Assembly: GCF_949628265.1 (NCBI RefSeq)
Contig: NC_088790.1
Span: 26,044,545-26,108,544, forward strand
DNA length: 64,000 bases
Direction: 5' to 3'
Source: Cloeon dipterum
Lineage: Eukaryota > Arthropoda > Insecta > Ephemeroptera > Baetidae
The notes below the pieces were generated by a model, which had not been told where the DNA came from, ran no database searches, and worked only from the letters and a program-made list of their open reading frames with translations. The translations under genes were made by a program, and so were the position numbers. How positions within the stretch are numbered: position 1 is the stretch's first letter; the number at the start of each line of letters is the position of its first letter. Below, one piece after another: positions 12,978 to 22,834 of the stretch.

Positions 12978-14495
12978 TCAAGGAGCGGCCTCCTCTCCCA
13001 GGGCGACACTGAGCGGCGGCAGGGGGCCGTACTGCACCTCCTCGTCGGCCTGTTCGGCCGACGCCGGCTCCGCCGCGATCAGCTCGTCTTCGCACTCGGG
13101 CAGCTGGCACCGGAACCACGGATGCAGCAGCAGCTTGTCGATGTCCAGCCTCTCGCGAGGGTTCAGCCGCAGGCACTGCTTGATCAGGTCCATGCACTCG
13201 GCGCTCAGCCTCAGCGGCTTCGAGTTGGGCGTCATTCTGCTCTTGAAGACGATGTTGGCGCGCAGGATCTCGTCGTCCAATTCGAAGGGCACGTCGCCGC
13301 ACACCATCGCGTACAGCAGGATGCCCAGCGACCAGACGGTGGCGCTGCGGCCGAAGTACTTGCCGGAGCGGATCCACTCGGGCGGAGCGTACACCCTGGT
13401 ACCTGAGAACACGCAAAGAAAACACGGGGTTAATTTTATTACTATAAATAATTGGCGTGATCGCGATTCTCGTTGCGTTTACCGTGCGAAAAAGGCCTTG
13501 AGCGAGCAAACGAACGAAGGAGCGCGAGGCGCCAGCCTGGAATGCGGCCCCACCACCGGAGAAAGGTAGGTGAGCGCGCGCGGTTACCAGGCTGGCGTTT
13601 CTGTGTCAAGCCGAGAGCGGCGATAAAATAAAATAAAATAACACTCACCATCAAAATCGGTGTAGACGGTGTCCCTGAGGAGGGCGCCGGACCCGAAATC
13701 GATCAGCTTGAGCTTGTTGGTCTTGAGGTCGACCAAAATGTTTTCGTCCTTGATGTCGCGGTGGATGACGCCAGCCTTGTGGCTCTGCAGGACGGTGTGC
13801 ACGATCTGGCGGAAGAAGTCGCGCGCGAGGAACTCGTTCAGCACCACCTTGTCGGTGATGTAGTCGAAAAGGTCCTTCACGCTCTCAGGACGCTCCATCA
13901 CGATGATGACGCTGTCGTCCCGCTCGTAGTAGTCCAGCAGGCCGATCACGCCCGGCAGGTTGGACACCTTGGACAGCAGGTACACCTCCATGGGCACGCG
14001 CTGGTGTCCCATCTGAGCAAAACAAAAAAAGGGCGAAATTTAGACCGTGTTTTTATTTTTCTTTAAATCCGGGTTTGAATGTAAACAAAAACATTTTTGT
14101 TGTTATGCAATAATAATCATTACTTTAGTAGGTCCAGATTAAAATGATGTGCAGCATCCAAAAGATTGAACCCGAGACGCCCATGTGGGCGACCCGTGAG
14201 AGGTCACGTGTGCGTTTTTAAAACCCAACCGAATTTCATTTTTCTCCAATTTTCCGCCGAATTACAATTTCAAGTGAACGGGGACACTCACCAGGACCAT
14301 GTCCGAAATTTTCTGCTTCGAGATGTGCTTGATAGCGACGGGCAGGTTGTCGTTGCGGAGGCCGGCGTAGACGACGCCGAAGCCGCCCTTGCCGAGGCAC
14401 GGGCCGACGCGGTACAGCCGGTCGAACTGGTCGCGGTAGGTCATGGTGGACGCAGGACCGGACACTGACACTGAACTGGTGGGCACGTGAGACAC
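12978..14495 (-). CDS. PIM-family serine/threonine protein kinase
   Basis: Three minus-strand exons, 14292-14495, 13649-14012 and 12978-13402, join in phases 0 and 1 with GT-AG introns and encode 330 residues, close to the roughly 313 of vertebrate PIM1. Visible motifs are the glycine loop LGKGGFG (34-40), catalytic Lys56, the helix-C Glu77 in [14 protein letters not shown] (Asp154) and DFG (Asp173). The activation segment TVYTDFDG is followed by the [10 protein letters not shown] substrate loop. The hinge reads ERPE (108-111); this proline-bearing hinge is the hallmark of PIM kinases, and the family is constitutively active without activation-loop phosphorylation. The start is the first ATG in frame; Met18 is an alternative. 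PIM kinases promote survival, growth and translation in the cytosol and nucleus. The C-terminal tail is acidic and low in complexity. The family call is firm; the function in this animal is inferred. Confidence 0.93.
13623..13641. repeat. TAAAA pentanucleotide repeat in PIM intron 2
   Basis: Tandem AAAAT units sit directly beside the donor of exon 2 on the minus strand, starting about 8 bp into the intron. Confidence 0.8.
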
Positions 14496-14900
14496 TGTGC
14501 GCCGCTTGGCTGCTGTTTGGTTGCTGAGGTTGAATGCGGAGCGAGCGACAGAGACGCGTGCGACTCCAACCGCTCAACCTACACGACTGCCGCTCAATCG
14601 AATTCTCTACGACGGTGGTGGCGGCAGGCAAGACCCGATCGCTTCCCCTCCCGCGCTGTTCGAATGTAGGATGATGAACCATATAGTAAAAGGGCGGCTG
14701 TTATGGCGGCGGCCGTAGTAACAGCCGGCTGCTCGCCGGAGGGGAGTGAGGAGGAGGGGGGCGGCGGCCGCGCCGGCAGCAGCAGTGCGCGCGCTTTGCT
14801 CTGATTCAGTGCCTGCCTGCATCCGCCGTCTGGCCCCCTCTGCCGCCCCCCTGCGACCCCTCCCCCCGTGCACCTAGGTTTGGCGCGCTGGCTGTGGCGG
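14440..14900 (-). promoter_or_regulatory. CpG-rich 5' flank and likely promoter of the PIM kinase gene
   Basis: Immediately upstream of the kinase start codon the sequence becomes very GC- and CpG-rich, with GGCGGCGGC tracts, and then returns to AT-rich DNA beyond about 15010. I see no canonical TATA box; a weak TACTATATGG lies at about 14677-14686 on the minus strand. The placement as promoter and leader is inferred from position and composition. Confidence 0.5.
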
Positions 14901-16638
14901 GCCAAGCCGACACGGCAGCACACCCAAACAAACGGCGCGAGGGGAAATCGTGTATCGTGTGTACGCAAACTAGGAGGAAAAACCCCGGGTTTTCCTTGCG
15001 CTCCTCGCATCCTGCTCGCAGGGAAACATTGACGATAAATTCATAACGTGGCTTGGCCGTGTGTTTGTTTTTACTTTGTAATATTTTTGCAGATTTTTCC
15101 TTGTTTTGCTTGAGCACATTCATGGTTATTTTTGTAGGGGTGACTAGCAAAATTATGTCGTATTGTTTTGACAACAAATACATAGGACGCTTTTACTCCC
15201 GGAAAGAATTCACTATTAATTTTTTCTAAGTTAGTTGCTGTTTTCTCCTGGTCGTGTTTTTAAATTCTTTCTACGTTTTAATGGGCTGTTATGAAAAGTC
15301 TAAGATGTTGCCAGAAATCAAAGCAATCGTTTCTAAACGTCCTGTTTTTATGTTAAATTTAGTAATATTGACAAACCTCCCAACCTTTTTTTCAACAACA
15401 AAACAAATTGTATGTTTTTTTTATTAACAATTACCAAATATGTATTGTTTGTTGGGACCGTCTGGCGCCACAGTTTCATTTTTAAATGTTTTTCTGCCGG
15501 CCTGAGTATCAAATTTGCTCTACAACTAACCGTATATCGTGAAATATTATACAATGTAATTTATGTTGAATATCTCTTCTTTCCTTGTACTTGTCCTCTT
15601 ATCAATTTTCCTTTCCTGCGGCGAACCGCTCGCTGTACCCTGCGGTTGGCGCTCCGACTGACGTCTGCCTTTTTTCCTCTTCTGATAACAAATTGTTTTG
15701 ATATCACCGATTTCCACGGTGCGGGATTTTCCTTATTATATTTCTCCGTTTTCCTCTGCCGCTGCTACATGAAAACAAAAACAAACGAAAATTTATCTGT
15801 GCGGTTTGAAGGTCTAAGGCTAACAGAGTTGTTTGGAGAGACCCATTGAATTAGATTTGTCCAACGACTTTATCGGCGAGCAAATATGAATTTAGGGAAT
15901 TTAGGTTCTGATAAATCAATATAGATTTGATTTAGGCGTCTCGAAAATAAAAGTAATTATTATTATTTCTCCCTCATTTTGATTACTCATCGTTTTCCCA
16001 TGAAAAGGGCCGTGGCATTTTGTTTATTTTGATAGTTGTGTTTGCCCGAACTTATCAGGCGAACAATCTGTGTGATTATCCACGAAAAAGAGACGCGCAA
16101 TATTATAACGGCCGTGTTTCCAAGACCTAGTTTAACATTTCCAGATTTTATTATTATTTTGTTTGTTTTTTTTTGTCGTTGGCGCAGCTGCGCCGAGAGG
16201 ATGGCGCCGAGGCCACTCTGCTTCTTTTTGAAATCGCGATAAAAGAGTAAAAAATATTTATATTAACTTATTTGCGTAACTGGTGCGGCGATGGCACGCT
16301 TATGCTTTGTTGACACTTTGGTGACGAGCGAGCGGCCGAGGGGCATGCCTCCGATAAATTCATTCGATCACGAGCCTTATCACATGACAACAATAATATA
16401 GCGGCGAGAGCACATGCCCCGGCAGCACGACGATGAAAATATTTTAATTTCCGACACTCACGCAGTCAGCAATACGCTTGAGTCATTCCAAGCAGAAAAA
16501 CGACGCGGCTTGCCGAAAGGTGTCGTGCTGCTTTCGCCATTCCTCTGCTGCGTCCGCGGGTTTCCTTGCTGCACTTTGCACCTGATGCGATTATTTGTTT
16601 ACATTCCTTAAATGACACTCAACAAATTCATTTCAAAC
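14901..16638. other. Intergenic DNA, nothing recognised
   Basis: Mostly AT-rich sequence between the PIM promoter and the hairpin element. The longest frame, 145 codons at 15412-15849 on the plus strand, is hydrophobic and Phe/Leu-rich from T-rich DNA and resembles no family I know. Confidence 0.5.
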
Positions 16639-17010
16639 TTAAAGACCGTCTTTGACGAAGTTTCTGAGCGCACCAATCGATTCTTGAGGGTCGAATTAGG
16701 TAAAGAGGAGATTTTTTCTGACCAAAAAGTCCAGAGCAACGTGGGAATTCTTTTTCCCGCCAAAACAATACGAATGCGAGAAGTGCGCATGCGTCAGAGC
16801 TGGCTGGATCTGACAAAGAAGGCGATCTCTCTGCAAGTGCTCAAACCAGCTCTGACGCATGCGCACTTCTCGCATTCGTATTGTTTTGGCGGGAAAAAGT
16901 ATTCCCACGTTGCTCTGGACTTTTTGGTCGGAAAAAATATCCATTCTACCTGATTCGACCCTCAAGAATCGATTGGTACGCTCAGAAACGTCGTCAAAGA
17001 CGGTCTTTAA
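16639..17010. mobile_element. TTAA-flanked foldback element with about 160-bp arms
   Basis: The left arm, about 16643-16805, is repeated in reverse complement at about 16848-17006 with only scattered mismatches, leaving a central spacer of about 40 bp. The ends are AGACCGTCTTTGACGA and its complement. TTAA abuts both ends, as expected for a TTAA target duplication of the piggyBac type. There is no coding capacity, so it would be non-autonomous. A transcript through it would form a long hairpin. Confidence 0.75.
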
Positions 17011-18378
17011 ACGTTATTTATGCTCTGGAATTCATCATGGAGATTCGAAAATAAATCTGTCCTAAATTTTCTCCGTTAGAAACGTTTAACTGGTAATAAA
17101 CCAATCAATCAATTAGAATATTTGCTCATCTCTCATCTCTGGCCCATTTTTTAAATACCTCAGATTTAGTCAACATTTCTCCGCAGTGAGAAGCGCCGTG
17201 CATAATATTATACGTTATGTTTTTTTTTTTATTTGTCCGTCACGATTGAATAATTAATTTTGTAACACGTCGCGGCGCGCGAAGTGCCTAAGGAAATTCC
17301 AAACTAACCTGCTTGATGTGCATCTACGTTTTATTACACTCTGCGTACACCTTCAGCAAGGTTGTTCAAACTTTCTATTTTGCACTTTGAAAGTAAAATT
17401 CAAGCTGCGAAGAAGATGGTGTTGACCGACATATAAAATAATCAAATACCAACTGTTCGTGCAATTTAAATTCCTCGCCAGCAATGGTAATTGCAGATTT
17501 CACTGATAAATTATTTATTGCTTAGTATATTGGAAAGGGAAAATCATTTCAATTTTTTTTTTTAATTCTGATATGTGAGCAGTCAATTTTAACCCCTTTC
17601 TAAAATCGATTAATACGCCAGGAAACATCTATAAGAATCGATTATTTTAAATTGTTTTTTCCTCGTGAAAATAAAATGAAATTAAAAATAAAACCCCTTT
17701 TCTTTGATCGTTTTCCTATAAGCTCGAAAATAAACAACAAAAACCATATGTGGAGGAAAATCCGGTATGTAAAAATCAGGCCAAAATCGTGCAGATTATT
17801 CCGCTCGTGCCTGATTTTGCCGCAAATCTCGATCGCATCCAAAATTTCCAGCTTGCCTGACGTCAAGGCGGAGGAGGCTTTTGCATTTTCACGTTGAGCG
17901 GTTTAAATCACCAAACAGGACAAAGTTGCGAGTGTTTGCAGAAACGGATTCGCGTCTCATCGGCGTGAGTCGACACAAAAAAGCGGTGAAATTTGCTGCG
18001 CACAAAGCTGGCTGAAATTCAGCGTGATTATGCTGATTACACGCGCCTTCCTTGGCGGTTTATGCCTCGGCATTTTTTGCCCATTGACGCAAGCCTGCTC
18101 GCAAGCCTGAAGTTGCACTTTTTATCCGACCTATGCAGAAGAAAGAAGAAGCAGCGACCGCCGAGAAACCAGCGACAACCTTGCCAGCCACCAGCATATG
18201 ATTATAATATGCTGTTTTTTCTCGATAATTCTGATTGAGGGAACTATCAACCGTCTCAAAACATTTATGTACCTTTGTTTATTAAGTGATAAATAATTAT
18301 TTGATTATTTACTTCAGGAAGAAAATGAAAATTCATAACAAGAACAGATCGGTTTAATATTTAAATGAAAAATAAATG

Positions 18379-18650
18379 GTTTTGATCAGCGGGGTCCAGA
18401 TGTGCGATAAAATTGGTTCGCACTGCGCAGATACAAGATGGCGTCTGAAGGTGGGAAACGAAAAGCTCTCTTTGGGTTGCCGTACGAGTGTCAAGAGTTT
18501 GTTTTTACGATCCGAAAGATACAATTAGTACAATTAATGCAAATTATGTCACAATATTGACGAAAACCTGGTTCTTTTCGCGAATTTTCACGTGACCGTT
18601 TTTTCGCGCCATTCTCGCTTCGTAAGAATCTGGCCCCCGCTGGTTTTGAT
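18379..18650. mobile_element. hAT-like MITE with perfect 8-bp target duplication
   Basis: The element spans 18387-18642 (256 bp), starts CAGCGGGGTCCAGAT and ends in the complement of CAGCGGGGGCCAGAT, so its terminal repeats match at 14 of 15 positions. GTTTTGAT lies directly outside both ends (18379-18386 and 18643-18650). An 8-bp duplication with CAG-starting termini is the signature of hAT transposons. It has no transposase frame. Confidence 0.85.
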
Positions 18651-18865
18651 TAGACTTAGAGACCTTAAAGAGAGATAAGCAGAGTCCAAAAATTCGCCGA
18701 ACGCCTTTTAGCTCCCATTAGAACCCCATATGATGTTAAATGATTCTCGTAAATCACTCTTCATTTTGCTACTGATGCGTGTCCATCGTTATATAATCGA
18801 AGAAACTAAGTATAAAAGTTGATTTATTTATAACTGATACATTATTTGCGGATGAAACCACGCAA

Positions 18866-19003
18866 ATCGGAGATAATAGCTCGGCTCAAAAAATTCTCGA
18901 CGCTGATTGGCTGACGCAACGCGCATGTCAGCAGAGGAGATCCATTCACAGCGAGCTGCTGCGTCAGCCAATCAGCGCTCATCGAGCTGCTATATCTTTT
19001 CTT
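18866..19003. repeat. Inverted repeat carrying CCAAT-type motifs
   Basis: GCTGATTGGCTGACGCA near 18901 is mirrored by TGCGTCAGCCAATCAGC near 18959, and the similarity extends further out through GATAATAGCTCG against its complement. Arms are about 45 bp with a loop of about 40 bp. It could be a small MITE or a paired regulatory motif; I saw no target duplication. Confidence 0.55.
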
Positions 19004-19033
19004 TCTTATTTTTAAATCAGTTTGAATTAACAA

Positions 19034-21384
19034 CTAACGTGATTTCGCGAGGGTAAATCGATAAATTAACTCTTTAGCTACAAGTATAGTCACCAAACAA
19101 TCGGTTGCGGGAGAGTCATGGGAAGCAAAATTACGTTCGATGACGTTTTAGGATCTCTCTAGTTTTGAAATAAAACACTGCTCGTGGTTTTAGAGTTTGA
19201 ATAATGAAAAGAGCTACAAAAAACTGATGTAAAAATATATTGATGCTATATTTGTCTTGTATTTTTTATTTAATATTTTTATGACACACCATCAATATAA
19301 AATTTTTAAAAACGTGTTACATTTCCTTGAGTTATCTTAACAAATTCTTATGATTGACGCTATTGACAACAGTTAAATTATAATGTTTTGGTTACGTAAG
19401 CGGTTCTGAAAGTCTTCCTTTTCTTAATATAATAAATTTCATAAATTTCCTTCGTGTTACGTTAGAAATTAATGGATTTCGAATTTCTCCGCTTGCACTA
19501 TTATTACAACTACCATCTTCTTTTATAAATAGAAGATTATTTACTCGGCTGAAAATAAAAAATAAATTTTGATCGTTAATTTGGCCGAGCCGAGTTTGAA
19601 GGCACGTCAATTTATTTTTCACGTGCGTCACTCTGCGTAATTAAACCAATAAATTTTTTGACGACATAAGACGGTGCCCCTGCGTCGCGGCGAAGCAATA
19701 GAGTGCGAAATTCATGCGAAAAACGCGCAAAGACAATGGAGCGCAGGCGATGACGCGCGCGGCCAGATAAAAAAAAGGTTGTGTGGCGCCAGGACTGCAA
19801 GCGTTTTTACTTGAACAGCGCGTTATCTATCTCGGCGACGGTGCAGCGCGCATTATCAGCGTGTGTGTCTCAATTGACGTCACCGCTACCAGGAAAATCC
19901 CCAACACATCGCCAATCCAAACAAACCATTCACATGCACGCAGCGTGCAGCACATAAAGAGAGTGCGAGTGTGTGTAGGATTAAACCCATGCTCCACTTT
20001 TCGCGGAAAAATTCCGAGCGCTCCCGCGGCGCCAGTCCATTATCGCAGACCCAGCCCCGTCACGAGCGTTGCACCTTGAATAAAAAAAATAATTAAAACC
20101 ATGACGCTGGCACCATCCAATTTCGAATTGGACAAAAAATTTACGACACGAGAAATTTCATTTTCTAAATTAAAAAAATTGAATTTTTTGTGCTTGATTT
20201 TGAGGTAAAAACGGAAAAGGTGTTGATGGACCTTGGATCAATGTTTACAAAATGCTGTAAAAATGTAAATAAGTCGTATTTTGGGTAAAGATTACGTCAG
20301 AGTCGCAATGGACAATAACAAGAAACTCTTTCTAGCGTTAAAAATATTGAAATTCAAGACTGTAAACAAAGGCACAAAATTTATTTTCGTATTCAAAATA
20401 TTTTCATAGACAAAACCTTAATTTCCTGCCAAACAGTGACTTTCTTTATATGCGTCTAGGACTTTTTTCTGTTTTTCTCCTCTCAAAAACCTGAAGAAAG
20501 TCTCCGTGTTCAGGAAAGAATTTGGAACGTCATAGACCTTTTTCAATTACGCAAATGCGACATTCCATTGCCTCATTCATTGTCAGATAGCAACTAATTA
20601 TTTTATCTGCTAAGTCAATTTGCAGAAACCGAACCTATTTTCTTATCTCGAGAGAATTCGACGAGAAAGCTTCATTCGCGGTAAAGTACCAAGTCATTGC
20701 GACAATTACTCTCGGCCTCCTCGAGAATGCCAATATTTTGGAGAGTGTGAGATAAAAAGCTGGTGGGTCCACGCAATTACTTGCATAAATGAGATTACGG
20801 ATGCGATAATAGGAGAGGACTTTGTTTCTCGAAATCGTTATCACGGAATGATGTGCGCATTTTCGCGGCTGGCGACAAGGAGAACGAATTCCTCAATGAT
20901 TGTGTGTCGTGTTGTCAATTTTACAGTATGGTTTGTAAACATCTTACCAAAGTTGGCACGCGCTGTGCGATTTTCTTTGAAATTATTTCACTGCTCGAAG
21001 ATTACTGCGAATCAAAGGATTTTTTACAACGCAATTTTTTCGTTTGCGTTTTATTCGTTTCTCAGATAAAGGGTAAAACCGCGAGAGAGCAATACGCGGA
21101 AACATTTTTGAGTACAATTTTATCTACCGGAAGTCGATGATTTGTAATACAAATCTTACAAAATGTAAACAAACAATCTTTGTGTAAACGTGAGTGAAAA
21201 TTTGCTTTCAAAATCTTGTAATTTTTTTCAATGTACTCGACCCTAGCAAGAATAAACAAGAATATATAAATTTGAAGACTTCAATTTGATTTATTTGCCT
21301 CTTATAATTTTTTAATCTCCATTATTATTCGAAGAATTGTTGCAAAAATTGAAATATTACATATATGCAGCTTGAAATCATGTA
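19034..21384. other. Intergenic DNA, nothing recognised
   Basis: No supportable gene. A 149-codon plus-strand frame at 20620-21069 has ordinary composition but no motif I recognise and no splice structure. A CpG-rich patch lies at about 19660-20080. Confidence 0.5.
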
Positions 21385-21737
21385 GGGATGTTTCCTTCTT
21401 TTTTTGGCACCGGGTTTTTTAGTATGAAAAATATTAGATTGTTGGCCGATTTTTTGAAACGAAATTTTCTGCGTCGAAACAGCCAAAATCGGCTGCCGAA
21501 GAGGGGGGCGTAACCGAGGGAATGCAATATGGCGGCACAGACATGGCAGGCACTGCTCGCCGCTCATAGGGGGCGTGGTGCGCCACCATATTGTATTCCC
21601 TCGATTACGCCCCCCTTTTCGGCGGTTGATTTCGGCTGTTTCGACGCCAAACATTTCGGTTTCGTGTTCATGAAAAAATCGGCCGACAAATCTAGTATTT
21701 TTTAATACCAAAAACCCGGTCGAAGGAAACATCCCTA
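21383..21737. mobile_element. Palindromic MITE flanked by TA
   Basis: GGGATGTTTCCTTC begins the element at 21385 and its complement ends it at 21735, with TA on both sides, consistent with a Tc1/mariner-type TA duplication. Most of the 351 bp is palindromic: the GC-rich core with GGGGGGCGTAA (left) and TTACGCCCCCC (right) also pairs. There is no coding capacity. Confidence 0.75.
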
Positions 21738-22520
21738 AAGGTCACAGCCATCCGGCAGGAATTTTAGATTCCGTGGGCTAAGTTGCGCCAGCCACCGGTA
21801 AAAAGGGTCAAAATTTAAAGTGCAGGAGGAAAATGTCTTCCGGACTGTTAAGCATTATCAAAATTCATGTTTAAAATATTGTCAGCCACCGGTGAAAATG
21901 GCCACTTTTTGCAATCTTTTACCATAGAGTCCGGAAATGCGAAAATACCTCCTGTAGCCTTTACGCTGCGAGCCAACGGGCGGTTTTCAAATTAATAACA
22001 CATACTGAGCGAAAAAAATATTACACAACTGCGCTAATTGAAAAGTGCGAAAAGTGCGTCTCAAAAATGAAACCGCCTAAAACCTTGAAGCAGTCGAGTT
22101 ACATTACTTATTGTTAGAGGCGGTAACTTTCCGAATTTCGCATTGTTTTCCCAGCATTTATTACACCACCAGCATTATCAGGACACGACACGTTGATAGC
22201 GCCTGTGGTGCCATTCAGCACCAGCACCCGAATTTCAAGGGCGTCCGTTGACCGGCCCATGGCCATTTGCTGTCGTTGTCGCGCATCACTTATAACGAGA
22301 AAGGCACGGCCACCTGGCCGTCCTGGCCTCACCTCCAAAAAGAATAATCGATTGTAACTGCGCAAAAATCGCGAAAGCACGTGCTTCCTCCTCTCAACCA
22401 ATAATATCTTAATTGTATTTTCAAACACGTGCTCCGACCACGTGAAGTAGTGTATGTACACCTTGCCTGAGAATGTGCAATAACACAGAATTATTTTGAA
22501 CTCCCATCGGAGCCGGATCT
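21738..22520. other. Intergenic DNA upstream of the Shisa-like gene
   Basis: No gene recognised on the plus strand. A 256-codon minus-strand open frame (22114-22884) crosses this stretch and runs antisense over the first exon of the Shisa-like gene; I treat it as a chance frame. Confidence 0.45.
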
Positions 22521-22834
22521 TAGTTTGTGGCTGGCCGACGGGTGGCAGCACTGCGCAGAAGCTCATTCCGCGATCCGCGAGCACACGCGAGACGAGATGA
22601 CGAGAGCGGGGGCACACCCTTTCAGTGCGAGTCTGCGATTTACGAGTCAGCGGACACGAAAAACAAGACAAGTGGAAAAACACGTAGAGCAAGCAGATCG
22701 AAGCGGGCGAAAAGGGGTGAAGAAGCGAGGCTTTCGCCACTTGGCGACACCCCGCGGCAGCTTGTCGCCCAGACTGCCTCAGAAGGCGATGAACACGTAA
22801 AGCAGCAGCCACCGCAGACAAACAGAAAACAAAC
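22520..22834 (+). promoter_or_regulatory. CpG-rich leader and promoter region of the Shisa-like gene
   Basis: GC- and CpG-rich DNA directly upstream of the start codon at 22835, contrasting with AT-rich sequence on both sides. The promoter/5' untranslated assignment is inferred from position; no TATA box stands out. Confidence 0.45.

Noticed and set aside
12681..13406. A 241-codon plus-strand frame over the PIM kinase
   Set aside because: Antisense shadow of GC-rich kinase exons; the minus strand carries all kinase motifs.
20620..21069. A 149-codon plus-strand frame
   Set aside because: Ordinary composition but no recognisable family or supporting splice signals; left unannotated.
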